Shown here piece by piece: positions 48,573-57,705 of a stretch of DNA of 64,000 nucleotides. A program made the translations under genes and the position numbers. The notes beneath the pieces were generated by a model. It did no database searches, was not told the DNA's origin, and worked only from the letters and a program-made list of their open reading frames with translations. Source of the stretch: Meiothermus sp. (GTDB taxonomy: Bacteria > Deinococcota > Deinococci > Deinococcales > Thermaceae); NCBI GenBank assembly GCA_026004095.1, contig BPIL01000003.1, forward strand, positions 124,001 through 188,000, given 5' to 3'. Position 1 is the first letter of the stretch. Every line of letters starts with the position of its first letter.

Positions 48573-49624
48573 CCGCCCATGTGCCGCAGCGCTCGGGTGC
48601 CGACCCCCGCCGCTGGCAAGCGCTGGGGGTGCTGCTCTTGGCGGGCTTTCTGACCCTGCTGGATACCAGTATCGTGGTCAATGCGTTAGCAACCGTGCAG
48701 CGCGACCTGGGGGCCAGCTACGCGCAAATCCAACTGGTGCTGGCGGGCTACTCGGTGGCCTACGGGATGCTGCTCATTACGGGTGGGCGGCTGGGTGACC
48801 TCTACGGGCGCAGGCGGCTGTTCGTGTGGAGGCTACTGGGCTTTGTGCTGACCTCGGCGCTGTGTGGGCTGGCCTCCTCGGCGGAGATACTGGTTGTGGC
48901 GCGCGTGTTGCAGGGGCTCGCGGCAGGGCTGATGTTCCCACAGATCTCGAGCCTGACCCAGGTGATGTTTGGCCTCGAGGAGCGCCCCAGGGCTTTTGGG
49001 CTACAAGGCGCGATGGTGGGGCTGGGCATCGTAGCGGGGCCGCTGCTGGGTGGCACCCTCATTGGGGCTGATTTGTTTGGCTCCTCCTGGCGGCCCATTT
49101 TTTTGATCAACGTACCACTGGGGCTACTGACCCTGGGGTTGGCCCTGCGGTTGCTACCGGAATCGCGCTCGGAGACTGCAAGAAAACCGGATGTGGCGGG
49201 CGTGTTGATGGTTTCGGTTGGCATGTTTTTGCTGACCTACCCACTGATGCTCGGACGTGAGCTGGGCTGGCCCCGGTGGTCGCTGTGGATGCTGGTTTTA
49301 GGGGTGCTGGTGCTGGCGCTATTCATCGCACAGCAAATTTGGCTCACCCACAAAAGTGGCCCGGCACTGCTCGAGCTGTCCTTGTTTACCCAGCCGAGTT
49401 TTCGCATGGGTGCGCTGGTGGGTTTCGTATTTCAGACCAGGGTGCTATCGTTCTTTGTCTCGATGGCGCTGCTTTTGCAAAATGGGGGGGCTCCTTATCC
49501 TCACTGGGGAGCCGGGGCCGAGGTTTTATCTCAGTCTGGCGTTGCCGGGCTTGTAGGGGCTGGACTTTTGGCTTTAGGCTATACCCGTGCCAGGAATCGC
49601 CATTATTGGAGCCCAGTGGGGTGA
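48569..49624 (+). pseudogene. MFS drug exporter (DHA2/14-TMS type), 3' truncated
   Basis: The first about 310 residues are a normal EmrB/QacA-type exporter: LTLLDTSIVVNALATVQRDL, GGRLGDLYGRRR loop, and RVLQGLAAGLMFPQISS. At 49505 the sequence runs into the 42-bp repeat and then the purA upstream region, giving about 39 unrelated residues to a stop at 49624. Intact members have roughly 450-500 residues, so the last helices are missing. The false tail overlaps the purA start. Confidence 0.85.
49505..49546 (+). repeat. 42-bp direct repeat, copy 2
   Basis: Identical to 47049-47090. In one frame it reads GEPGPRFYLSLAL and continues PGL-stop (TAG at 49553), again a plausible end of the barrel protein. 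The original junction barrel gene-purA therefore seems to survive here, and the patch 47091-49504 was added. Confidence 0.95.
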
Positions 49625-50789
49625 CGAAGGAAAAGGCAAAGTAACCGATGCCCTCGCCGAGGACGCGGATTTTGTGGTGCGCTACCAGGGGGGGGCCAAT
49701 GCGGGGCATACCGTGGTGGCCCAGGGCAAAACCTTCAAGCTGAACCTGCTGCCCACCGGGGTTATTCACCCCCAGGCCACCAACGTGCTGGGGGACGGGA
49801 TGGTGATCGATGCCTACCGCTTCGCCGAGGAGATGCAGAACATCCGGGCCGAGGGCCTGAACCCCAGGGTGCTGGTCTCGGACAAGGCCCACCTGGTGCT
49901 GCCCCATCACAAAGCCGTGGAAGCCCGTAACAACTTTGTGGGCACCACCCGACGCGGCATCGGCCCGGCCTACTCCGACCGGGCCCGGCGGGTGGGCATC
50001 CGCGCTGGGGATCTGCTCAACGAGGCGGTGCTCAAGGAGCGGGTTGAAACCCTGCTTGCCGAGAAACCCAACTCGACCCGTGAAGCGGGCTGGGATACCT
50101 CCGAAAAAGCCCTGGCCGATCTTCACCGGATGCGCGAGATCCTGGCGCCGCACATCACCGACACCGGCCACCTGCTGCGGGAGGCCATCAAACAGGGCAA
50201 GAAAGTGCTGTTTGAAGGGGCCCAGGCCACCCTGCTCGACCTCAACTACGGCGACTACCCCTACGTGACCAGCTCACACCCCACGGTGGGGGGAATTATT
50301 GTGGGCGCAGGGGTGAACCACAAGGCCATCAACAAGGTCTATGGGGTAGCCAAGGCCTACGCCACCCGGGTGGGCAACGGCCCTTTCCCTACCGAGCTTT
50401 TTGGCGAGGAGGACGAGTATTTACGCCAGAAAGGGGGCGAGTTTGGCGTGACCACCGGGCGGGCCCGGCGCACCGGCTGGCTCGACCTGGTGCTGCTCAA
50501 GTACGCTTGCGAGGTGAACGGCTTCGATGGCCTGGTGCTCACCAAGCTCGACGTGCTCTCGGGTTTTCCAGTGGTCAAGGTGGGTGTGGAGCACCGCCCG
50601 GACGGCAGCGTAAGGTATGTGGAAATTCCCGGCTGGGGCGACCTGAGCGGCATCCGCAGCCGGGAGGAGCTGCCGGCCAGCCTGAAGCAGTTTATCGAAC
50701 TGGTCGAAGACTTTACCCAGACCCCGGTGGTGATGTTTTCCACCAGCCCCCGCCGGGAGGACACCTTTGGGGCGGTGAGCTGGGTTTAG
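49587..50789 (+). CDS. purA: Adenylosuccinate synthetase PurA
   Basis: 400 residues joining IMP and aspartate with GTP to form adenylosuccinate. The P-loop-like QWGDEGKGK is at the N-terminus (residues about 9-17), followed by GGANAGHT, TTRRGIGPAY and the late VTTGRARRTGWLDL. The start is GTG 49587; TAGGCT (49575-49580) lies 6 bases before it, so leaderless. The stop overlaps the end of ybaK on the opposite strand by 4 bases. Confidence 0.96.
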   Translation: MPGIAIIGAQWGDEGKGKVTDALAEDADFVVRYQGGANAGHTVVAQGKTFKLNLLPTGVIHPQATNVLGDGMVIDAYRFAEEMQNIRAEGLNPRVLVSDKAHLVLPHHKAVEARNNFVGTTRRGIGPAYSDRARRVGIRAGDLLNEAVLKERVETLLAEKPNSTREAGWDTSEKALADLHRMREILAPHITDTGHLLREAIKQGKKVLFEGAQATLLDLNYGDYPYVTSSHPTVGGIIVGAGVNHKAINKVYGVAKAYATRVGNGPFPTELFGEEDEYLRQKGGEFGVTTGRARRTGWLDLVLLKYACEVNGFDGLVLTKLDVLSGFPVVKVGVEHRPDGSVRYVEIPGWGDLSGIRSREELPASLKQFIELVEDFTQTPVVMFSTSPRREDTFGAVSWV

Positions 50790-51070
50790 TCGCTCTTCAG
50801 GGCCACCACGCGGCCTCCGGTGAGGGCCAGCAGTTCCTCTGGAGAAAGAGCAAACAGCGCAAAAGGGGTTCCAGCGGCCGCGTAAATGCGCTCGTACTGG
50901 AGCAGGTCGGGATCGATGAGGGCCTCGAGGGCCTGGGCGTGACCAACGGGCGGCACCCCGCCGATGGCAAAGCCGGTGACCTGGCGCACATACCCGGCGT
51001 CGGGCTTTTCCAGCTTTTCCCCTAGATGGGCCTCGAGCCGCATCATATGAAATCCTTTTGATTCATTCCC

Positions 51071-51631
51071 CTAACATCCCCCCGGCCACCAGTGAAATAG
51101 GGTGTAGCTCTGGATAAGCGCGGGCTGGGTTTGTAGGTAAGCGCACCGGGCTTCCACCTTGGCCCACAGCTCCTCTTCATCCTGCACCTGCCCATTGGCC
51201 ACGACCGCGTCAATGAGCCCCCAGGTTCGTTCTACCGGCTGCAACTCGGGCGAGTAGGGTGGCAGATAACACAGCCCCAGGCCCTTGGCTGGCTCCACCC
51301 GCCCCGAGGTGTGCCAGCCAGCCTGATCCAGCACCACCAGTACCAGCTTGCCCGCCCCCGCCCCCCGTAGCCGGGCAAAGGCCTCCAACACCAACTGGAA
51401 CCCCTCCACCGAGACCGAGGGCAGCAGCCAGTACTCGCTTTCCCCCGTACCCGGTCTTATGAAGGCGTACACATACAGCCAGCGATAGCGGGGCCGCTCC
51501 TGCGCTAGCGGCGTCCTCCCTCGCAAGGCCCATACCCGTCGGCGGATGGGCTTCAGCCCTATTCGGTGCTCATCAAAGCCCCACACCTCCAACTCCAGTT
51601 CAGGAAAGAGCAACCTGAACAGGAAAACCAT
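51071..51631 (-). CDS. IS630 transposase, catalytic (DDE) part
   Basis: 186 residues. The DDE acidic residues lie in VWGFDEHRIGLKP, LVLVVLDQAGWH and LPPYSPELQPVERTW, typical of IS630/mariner enzymes. The frame is -1 relative to the upstream part. It lacks its own good ribosome site, so production by frameshifting at the A7 run (plus-strand T7, 51642-51648) is likely. Confidence 0.9.
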   Translation of the reverse strand: MVFLFRLLFPELELEVWGFDEHRIGLKPIRRRVWALRGRTPLAQERPRYRWLYVYAFIRPGTGESEYWLLPSVSVEGFQLVLEAFARLRGAGAGKLVLVVLDQAGWHTSGRVEPAKGLGLCYLPPYSPELQPVERTWGLIDAVVANGQVQDEEELWAKVEARCAYLQTQPALIQSYTLFHWWPGGC

Positions 51632-52143
51632 CAGAAAGAGCTTTTTTTGAAAGCCTCCTGCCGCTTCGCATCCGCCTCCCGGTGGCGCGGCCGGGGGCGC
51701 AGCGGGGCCAGGCCCAGGCGACGCATCCAGTACCAGGCCCGCCGCCCATCCACCGGACGTCCCAGCCTTTCAGCCAGCCACTCCGCAGCGTTGCGAATGC
51801 TCCAAAGCCCGTCCCTGGGATGGGGCTGGAGGAGGGCCTGGCGGAAGCCCTCCTGGAGTTCGGGCGGTACGAGGGGGGCCCGGCCTTTGTTCTCGTGCCG
51901 CAGATTCTTCATGGGCAGGCCCTGATTGTAGCGGTGGATTACCTGACGCACCCAGCGATCGGTATAGCCCAGATTCCTGGCTACCTCGGGGATGCTCTGA
52001 CCCCTGGCCAGCAGCCAGAGAGCGTGCCAGCGGGCGCGTTCGGTGTGGTCTTGGGACTCCCGGTAGAGGGCGTGGAGGTTATCCGGATGGTGTCGCAGTT
52101 GGAGTTCCAACCGGGGGCGGCGCTGATGTTGGGCCAGTTGCAT
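51631..52143 (-). CDS. IS630 transposase, N-terminal DNA-binding part
   Basis: 170 residues with two helix-turn-helix regions (GQSIPEVARNLGYTDRWVRQVIHRY and SIRNAAEWLAERLGRPVDGRRAWYWMRRLG, in parts). It ends EAFKKSSF-stop at an A7 run, from which a -1 slip enters the catalytic frame (KKLFLMVFLF). The stop overlaps the downstream ATG. Confidence 0.9.
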   Translation of the reverse strand: MQLAQHQRRPRLELQLRHHPDNLHALYRESQDHTERARWHALWLLARGQSIPEVARNLGYTDRWVRQVIHRYNQGLPMKNLRHENKGRAPLVPPELQEGFRQALLQPHPRDGLWSIRNAAEWLAERLGRPVDGRRAWYWMRRLGLAPLRPRPRHREADAKRQEAFKKSSF

Positions 52144-52403
52144 GGCTCCATTTTAGTGGAAAGAGTCTTGAAGATTTCTTATCACATCCACCCGGTTGGC
52201 CCCCGAGACCAGGAGCAGGTAGGGCCTGCCGCTCCTGGCACCCCGAAAAACCAGCGACTTGACGATCTGGCCCACCGCACAGCCCACCGCCGCGGCGGCT
52301 TCCTGGGCGGTGCGGGTAGAGGCCGATAGCTCCTGCACCTGCAGGTGGGCAAAGCCCCGCTGGTTCAGGGCTTCCTGTACTTTCAGGGCGCTGGGGGATA
52401 GTT

Positions 52404-53522
52404 TCATTGGGAAAGCTCGTGCAGAATGCCGCAAAGCAGGGCGGTACGGGCTGGTATTTGGGGGATGTAGATATTCTCGCTAAGCTGGTGGGCGGCTTCG
52501 CCGAACAGGCCCAGCCCGTCCAGGGTGGGCACGCCCAGGGCGGCGGTAAAGTTGCCGTCGGAGCCGCCCCCGACCCGCCCAGGGCCGAGCTGCAGGCCCA
52601 GTTCGGCCCCGATGCGCCGGGCCATCTCGAAGAGCTCGAGCGAGGCCGGGCTGGGCTCCATGGGGGGGCGGTTCAGGCCGCCCTCCACCGAGAGGGTGGC
52701 ACCCGGCAGCACCGGCTCCAGGGCCTTGAGCGCCTTTTCGACGCGCTCCGCCTCGGCCATCGTCCAGACCCGCAGGTCGATCTCCACCCAGGCGGTGGCC
52801 GCCACCACGTTGCTGGTGGTGCCCCCCTTGATCACGTTGGGCCCCAGGGTGGTGCCCTGTTCCCAGTCCTGCAGGGCCACAACCCTGGGTATCTGGTGGG
52901 CCAGCTCGACGATGGCGTTGATCCCTTTCTCGGGCTCGACGCCCTGGTGGGCGGGCTTGCCGTGGGCGGTGAGGCGGTACTGGCCCACCCCTTTGCGGGC
53001 CACCTTGAGGTCGCCGTTGCCCATGGGGGCTTCCAGCACCAGCACCAGGTCGTTGCGCCGCGCGCCGGCCTCGATGGCCGCGCGGGAAGCCATGGAGCCC
53101 ACCTCTTCGTCGGGGGTGAAGAGCAGCTCGAGGGTGGGCAGGCCCAGCCCCAGGGCCCGGTTGGTGCGCAAGGCCCACAGGAGCTGTACGATGTTGCCCT
53201 TCATATCGTAGACGCCGGGGCCGTAGGCCCGGTCGCCCTCAATCTTCCAGGGCACGGCAAAGGCCCCCACCGGGTGCACGGTGTCGAAATGACACAGCAC
53301 CAGCACCTTTTTGCCCGAACCCGGGAGGCGCACCCTTAGCAGTGGGCCGTTGGCGGTTTCTTCGCGCTCGAGGCTTCCCAAAGGCCCAAACTGTGCCGCA
53401 ATCCAGTCGGCCACCTTAGCCAGGCCGGGCAGGTCGTGGGAAGGAGCCTCGAGGGTTACGATGGCCTCGAGGTCTTGCAGAATGGCCGGAAGTTGGGGCT
53501 GTAGGTACTCGATTGGTTTCAC
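52404..53522 (-). CDS. M20-family metallopeptidase (carboxypeptidase G2/deacylase-like)
   Basis: 372 residues. Zinc ligands and catalytic residues: LCHFDTVHP (His, Asp), GPGVYDMKG, catalytic Glu in TPDEEVGS (about 141), and His in the last segment AAHQLSENIY. A dimerisation domain interrupts the catalytic domain (about 180-290). It cleaves a peptide or N-acyl amino acid; the substrate is open. It precedes ybaK with a 4-base overlap. Confidence 0.92.
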   Translation of the reverse strand: MKPIEYLQPQLPAILQDLEAIVTLEAPSHDLPGLAKVADWIAAQFGPLGSLEREETANGPLLRVRLPGSGKKVLVLCHFDTVHPVGAFAVPWKIEGDRAYGPGVYDMKGNIVQLLWALRTNRALGLGLPTLELLFTPDEEVGSMASRAAIEAGARRNDLVLVLEAPMGNGDLKVARKGVGQYRLTAHGKPAHQGVEPEKGINAIVELAHQIPRVVALQDWEQGTTLGPNVIKGGTTSNVVAATAWVEIDLRVWTMAEAERVEKALKALEPVLPGATLSVEGGLNRPPMEPSPASLELFEMARRIGAELGLQLGPGRVGGGSDGNFTAALGVPTLDGLGLFGEAAHQLSENIYIPQIPARTALLCGILHELSQ

Positions 53523-53578
53523 GGGCCCATACTACTGTGTGGGGCAGCCCAGGGGAATCTTTCTGTTATCCTATTTCG

Positions 53579-55420
53579 GTGTTAGCATCTCGCCCCGAGA
53601 TCAAGTCCCAGCTCAAAGCCGCCATCGCCCAGGCCCTGGAGGCCCTGGGCCTGCAGGAGTGGCCCGAAATTATCGTGCAGGAAACCCCGCCGGACAAGGA
53701 AGGCGACTACGGCACGCCGGTCGCCATGAGCCTGGCCCGCACCCTGCGCAAAGCCCCGCCCCAGATCGCCGCCGACCTGCTCCAGAATATCCAGCTCCCC
53801 GCCTGGGTTCGGCGCCCCTTTGTGGTGGGGGGCTACTTAAATTTCGAACTCGAGCCGGCCTTTCTGGTGCAGGCGGCCACCCTGCCCATTGCGCCGTTTC
53901 CCAGGGCCGCGGGTAAGGTGCTGCTCGAGCACACCTCGGTCAACCCCAACAAAGAGCTGCACGTTGGACACCTGCGCAACATCTGCCTGGGGGATTCGCT
54001 GGCGCGCATACTGCGCTTTGTGGGCCGCGATGTAGAGGTAATGAACTACATCGACGACACCGGGCGGCAGGCCGCCGAGAGCCTGTATGCTTTGCAGTAT
54101 TTTGGCCTTACGGAAGCCCCCGCCCAGACCAAATACGACCACTGGGTGGGGGAGGCCTATGTGCGGCTGCACCAGGCCATGGAAGACCCTGAGCAAAAAG
54201 CCCGCATCGAACAGGGCGTGCAATCCACCCTCCACCGCCTGGAGGCGGGCGAGCTGCGCGATGCGGTAGACAAAATTCTGCGGGCCCAACTGCAAACCAT
54301 GTACCGCCTGGGCGCCGAGTACAACGCCCTGGTCTGGGAGTCCGACATCGTGCGGGAAGGGCTGCTGGGCAAGGCCATGAAAATCCTGGAAGGCTCGCCC
54401 TACGTTGCCCGTCCTACCGAGGGCAAGTATGCGGGGGCCCTGGTCATGGATACCAGCGCTTTCATTCCCGGCCTGGAAGACCCCTACCTGGTGCTGATCC
54501 GCTCCAACGGCACCTCCACCTATACCGCCAAGGACATCGCCCTGCAGTTCTGGAAGATGGGCCTGCTCGAGGGCCTGCGCTTCGTGACCTACGATACCCA
54601 GCCCAGCGGGGCGCCCCTGTACAGTACCCACCCCGAAGGCGTACCCCTGCCGTTTGGTGGGGCCAGCGAGACCATCAACGTGGTGGACGCCCGCCAGAGC
54701 CACGCCCTGCGGGTGGTGCAGGCCTCGCTCGAGGTGGAGGGGCGGCCCGACCTGGCCGAGAAGTGCTTCCATTTGGCCTACGAGACGGTGCTGCTCGAGG
54801 GCCGGCAGATGTCCGGGCGCAAGGGCATTGTGGTCTCGGTGGACGAGGTGATGGACGAAGCGGTTAAGCGGGTGCGGTCGGTTATCGCCGAGAAAAACCC
54901 CGACCACCCCAGCCCCGAGGAAGCCGCCGAGCAGATAGGGGTGGGGGCGGTGCGCTTCGCCATGCTCAAAACCGAGGCCAAGAAGCAGATCGACTTCCGC
55001 TACGACCAGGCCCTGAGCTTCGAAGGGGATACCGGCCCCTACATCCAGTACGCCTACGCCCGCGCAGGCTCGATCCTGCGCAAAGCCGAGGAGCAAGGGG
55101 TTATCCAGGAAGCCCCCGACTTCACCCAGGCCACGCCTTACGAGGTGGCCCTGGCCAAGAGCCTGCTGCGCTTCCCCGAGGCTGTGCAGGACGCCGCCCG
55201 TAACAAAGCCCCGCACATCGTGGCCCAGTACCTGCTCGAGCTGGCCGCGGCCTGGAGCAGTTTCTACAACGCCAAAACCCCCGATGGCCGCCCGGCCACC
55301 CCGGTGCTTACCGCGCCCCCGGGGTTGCGCGGGGTGCGGCTGGAACTGGTCAAAGCCCTGCGCCAGACCCTCAAGCAGGGCCTGGGTCTGCTGGGCATAG
55401 CAGCCCCTGAGGTCATGTAA
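53579..55420 (+). CDS. argS: Arginyl-tRNA synthetase
   Basis: 613-residue class I synthetase. The HIGH motif is HVGHLRN (about 127), preceded by NPNKELHVGH; the KMSKS counterpart is reduced to GRQMSGRKG. The C-terminal anticodon-binding DALR domain starts near IQYAYARAGSIL. The start is GTG 53579: TATCCT (53567-53572) lies 6 bases upstream and there is no ribosome site, so the mRNA is probably leaderless. It is divergent from the M20 peptidase. Confidence 0.96.
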   Translation: MLASRPEIKSQLKAAIAQALEALGLQEWPEIIVQETPPDKEGDYGTPVAMSLARTLRKAPPQIAADLLQNIQLPAWVRRPFVVGGYLNFELEPAFLVQAATLPIAPFPRAAGKVLLEHTSVNPNKELHVGHLRNICLGDSLARILRFVGRDVEVMNYIDDTGRQAAESLYALQYFGLTEAPAQTKYDHWVGEAYVRLHQAMEDPEQKARIEQGVQSTLHRLEAGELRDAVDKILRAQLQTMYRLGAEYNALVWESDIVREGLLGKAMKILEGSPYVARPTEGKYAGALVMDTSAFIPGLEDPYLVLIRSNGTSTYTAKDIALQFWKMGLLEGLRFVTYDTQPSGAPLYSTHPEGVPLPFGGASETINVVDARQSHALRVVQASLEVEGRPDLAEKCFHLAYETVLLEGRQMSGRKGIVVSVDEVMDEAVKRVRSVIAEKNPDHPSPEEAAEQIGVGAVRFAMLKTEAKKQIDFRYDQALSFEGDTGPYIQYAYARAGSILRKAEEQGVIQEAPDFTQATPYEVALAKSLLRFPEAVQDAARNKAPHIVAQYLLELAAAWSSFYNAKTPDGRPATPVLTAPPGLRGVRLELVKALRQTLKQGLGLLGIAAPEVM

Positions 55421-55830
55421 CGCGGCCGGGCCCCGGCAACCCCCGGTTGTTTCGGGTTGTGCAGGTTGGTTGTCCCATACGCTGCGCTGTTAAGCACCTG
55501 ACCCTGTGTAGCACCCCCTCCTGGGGTGTTACGTGGATGTGCATTTTGCACATGGGGTTGGACTTCACCGTGTTACCCTGCATGGGAGGTTTAACGAAGG
55601 AGTTCACGCCTTGAGAAGGGGAGGTAGCAAACACAAGCAAGCTGGCTCGAGCCATCCGCTCGAATCTTTTTTCCAGCGGGGCCTGCTGAAAAAACCCCGT
55701 GCTGAATTGGCCCTGGTGGCATGCCCTCACACCCTCACAGCGTTGCGCAATAGCCGGCAGGGCGTTTGTGCGGGACAGATCGCACATATGCTGTCTGGGC
55801 TCTTTGGGGAATTGAGCAAGGAGTGTGTGT
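55421..55830 (+). other. 410-base intergenic region before the SARP-like regulator
   Basis: No convincing gene. One open frame (55533-55838) has no ribosome site, runs into the next start and has no protein-like pattern. The region holds two palindromes (55508-55553) and is less GC-rich than the flanks. It probably contains the regulator's promoter and a long leader. Confidence 0.5.
55508..55553 (+). promoter_or_regulatory. Two adjacent palindromes, possible operators
   Basis: First: GTAGCACCCC (55508-55517) and GGGGTGTTAC (55523-55532), nine of ten pairs, centre CTCCT. Second: ATGTGCA (55537-55543) and TGCACAT (55547-55553), perfect, centre TTT. Neither has a T-run behind it, so protein-binding sites are more likely than terminators. 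Confidence 0.5.
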
Positions 55831-57672
55831 ATGAATAAATCCGGAGGACCCATTCAGCTTAAGCTGTGGGGCCCGGCCCGGCTGGAGTACCAAGGCCGCG
55901 AATTAAAGCTCCAACGCAAGGGTTTGGCTATTCTGTACTACCTTGCCCTGGAAGGGGCTACCCGGCGCGAAGTGCTGGCGGATCTGCTCTGGGGCCACTC
56001 GGCGGCCTCGCAGAACCTGCGGGTTGAGCTGCACCGCCTGGGTCAGGCCCTGGCCCCCCTGGGCTACACCCTGTTTAAAGCCGGTGAAGACCCCTTGCAA
56101 CTCCCGCCTTTCGTGACCCTGGATCGCACCCCGGCACCGGGGGCGCCCATGGAAGGGCTGGAGGAGATATCGGTGGAGTTCAGGGCCTGGCTCGAGGGAC
56201 AGCGTTCACAGCTCATGGCCAGCAGCTCCGGCATGGTGGGGCGCGAGCGTTTGGTGCAGGAGGTGGCCTCGCAGATCGTGTTGCCCTCGGTGTTGATTCT
56301 GACCGGACGGCCCGGTTCCGGGCGCACGGCCTTTGCTCAAGCCCTGGCTAAAGCCCTGGGGATGCCCTTTTTAGAGGGCCCTCGAGGGGGTGGCAAGGCC
56401 CTGCACTACCTGCGCCCCCCCTATGCAGATGTCTCGATAGAGCGCATCCTTACCGACCGGGACGGGCTTTGGGTGGTGGAGCGCTCCTCCTATGGCGAAG
56501 ATCCCAGGCTCATCCTGGAGCTGAGAAGCCATTACCCCGCCGAGCGCACCCGCTACATCACCCTGCCGCCCCTGTCCTGGGCGGAGGCCCGCGCTTCCAT
56601 GCTTTCCAACCTACCCTTTGCACAGGCGGCGCGGCTCTTTCTGGCCTCGGGGGGCTCGCCCGGCCACCTGCGGGAGCTGCTGGCTGTGCCCCACAACGGC
56701 ACCGAGATGCCCTTGCCCCAGCGGGTGCGGGCGCAGGTGCAGCTCGAGTCCCGGATGCTGTCGCTGGAGGCCCGGCTGGCCCTGGAGCGCCTGTCGGTGC
56801 ACCCTGGCCCCTACAGCCAGGGTCTGCTGGACGCCCTCGAGGCCACACCCTACCTCGACGAACTCGAACGCCGCGGCTGGTTGATATACGCCGGCCAGTG
56901 GCAGTTTTCCGACGATGCCAGCCGCCGGGTCTTGTACCTGGGACTGCAGCCCGGCCGACGCCAGCAGTACCACCGCCAGGCCGCCCTGCAGTGCGCGATG
57001 GAAGAGCAGCGCATGGCCGAGGCCTACCACCGACTGATGGCCGGGGATACCGCCGACTGGGGCACTTTTGTCAACACCTTGCCGGGCTGGACCCGCTACG
57101 GCCTCAAGGCCTGGCTGGGCATGCACGAACCCCTTCCGATGGGGCCCAGCCTTAGCGAAGTAGCCAAGGGCAGCGAACTGGCCCTGCTGGAGGAGGCCCG
57201 CTTTGGACAGGGCTTTGAGGTGGACGGACGCCATGTGCGCTGGATGCGCACGCCCTCCCAGGGCACCGCCTCGGGCATCATCTGGGCAGCGCACGATGAA
57301 GCCTCGTTGCTACACCTCAAGGGCAACGCCTACGTCGAAAACCCGCTGGGGGTTGGTATCTCGGGTCGCGCCGCCCCTCTCGTGCTGGAAATTCAAGAAC
57401 CCCGCGAAGCCCGCGTTATCTTCCTTCCGGGCATCCAGGCCGGTGCGCTGGCTGACAATGCGCTGTTGTTGCCTTTGCAGGAGGAGCTCGACGTCTGGTT
57501 CCGGGTGCCGGCTGGCGCCAGCATCCGCCTGACCAGCAGCGCCGAGAGCGGCTTGATAGACCTCGAGGTCACCTCCTACCGCGTGGCGCCGCCTCCTTTG
57601 GCGCAGTCGGCCCCTAGAGTGGAGGTATTCGAATTTTTTCGTAGCGCGGTAGAGGCCGCCAGGAAAAGCTAA
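55831..57672 (+). CDS. Large SARP/AfsR-like transcriptional regulator with degenerate ATPase
   Basis: 613 residues. The N-terminus resembles a winged-helix SARP DNA-binding domain (LKLWGPARLEYQGRELKLQRKGLAILYYLAL in parts, LLWGHSAASQNLRVELHRL). From about residue 145 an ATPase-like module follows; its Walker A reads [12 protein letters not shown], with Arg where Lys is required. A beta-rich C-terminal region (about 500-590) may bind a ligand. AAGGAG precedes ATG 55831. Targets are unknown. Confidence 0.7.
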   Translation: MNKSGGPIQLKLWGPARLEYQGRELKLQRKGLAILYYLALEGATRREVLADLLWGHSAASQNLRVELHRLGQALAPLGYTLFKAGEDPLQLPPFVTLDRTPAPGAPMEGLEEISVEFRAWLEGQRSQLMASSSGMVGRERLVQEVASQIVLPSVLILTGRPGSGRTAFAQALAKALGMPFLEGPRGGGKALHYLRPPYADVSIERILTDRDGLWVVERSSYGEDPRLILELRSHYPAERTRYITLPPLSWAEARASMLSNLPFAQAARLFLASGGSPGHLRELLAVPHNGTEMPLPQRVRAQVQLESRMLSLEARLALERLSVHPGPYSQGLLDALEATPYLDELERRGWLIYAGQWQFSDDASRRVLYLGLQPGRRQQYHRQAALQCAMEEQRMAEAYHRLMAGDTADWGTFVNTLPGWTRYGLKAWLGMHEPLPMGPSLSEVAKGSELALLEEARFGQGFEVDGRHVRWMRTPSQGTASGIIWAAHDEASLLHLKGNAYVENPLGVGISGRAAPLVLEIQEPREARVIFLPGIQAGALADNALLLPLQEELDVWFRVPAGASIRLTSSAESGLIDLEVTSYRVAPPPLAQSAPRVEVFEFFRSAVEAARKS

Positions 57673-57705
57673 ATTTGGGTTCTTCAGGGCACAGGGCAGC
57701 GTTGC

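Larger units (their letters stand above)
51046..52180 (-). mobile_element. IS630-family insertion sequence
   Basis: 1,135 bases with two transposase frames on the minus strand. The ends are imperfect inverted repeats: outward-in they read A(A/T)GAAATC, then mixed, then GA-TC-TTCC, matching at about 17 of 25 positions. ATCA (TGAT on the minus strand) flanks both sides (51042-51045 and 52181-52184). IS630 elements usually target TA; here the 4-base flank fits the restored ybaK frame better. The element contains no CTCGAG, unlike the rest of the window. Confidence 0.88.
50786..52407 (-). pseudogene. YbaK/ProX-type aminoacyl-tRNA deacylase, split by an IS630 element
   Basis: The 5' part (52407 to 52185) reads MKLSPSALKVQEALNQRGF... 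to LLLVSGANRVDV. The 3' part (51041 to 50786) reads MRLEAHLGEKLEKP... VTGFAIGGVPPVGH... to VVALKSD. Together they give a complete deacylase of about 155 residues, which removes mischarged amino acids from tRNA. The IS at 51046-52180 lies between them. Removing it with one copy of the flanking four bases restores the frame. The start overlaps the M20 peptidase stop by 4 bases. Confidence 0.9.

Noticed and set aside
49507-49624. Native C-terminus of the MFS exporter
   Set aside because: The residues after the second 42-bp repeat come from the barrel-gene end and purA leader, not from an MFS protein.
51046-52180. TA target duplication for the IS630 element
   Set aside because: Taking TA as the duplication would leave ybaK out of frame after excision; the ATCA flank restores it.
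55533-55838. 101-residue frame before the SARP-like regulator
   Set aside because: No ribosome site, no protein-like pattern, overlaps the next start and covers the palindromes.
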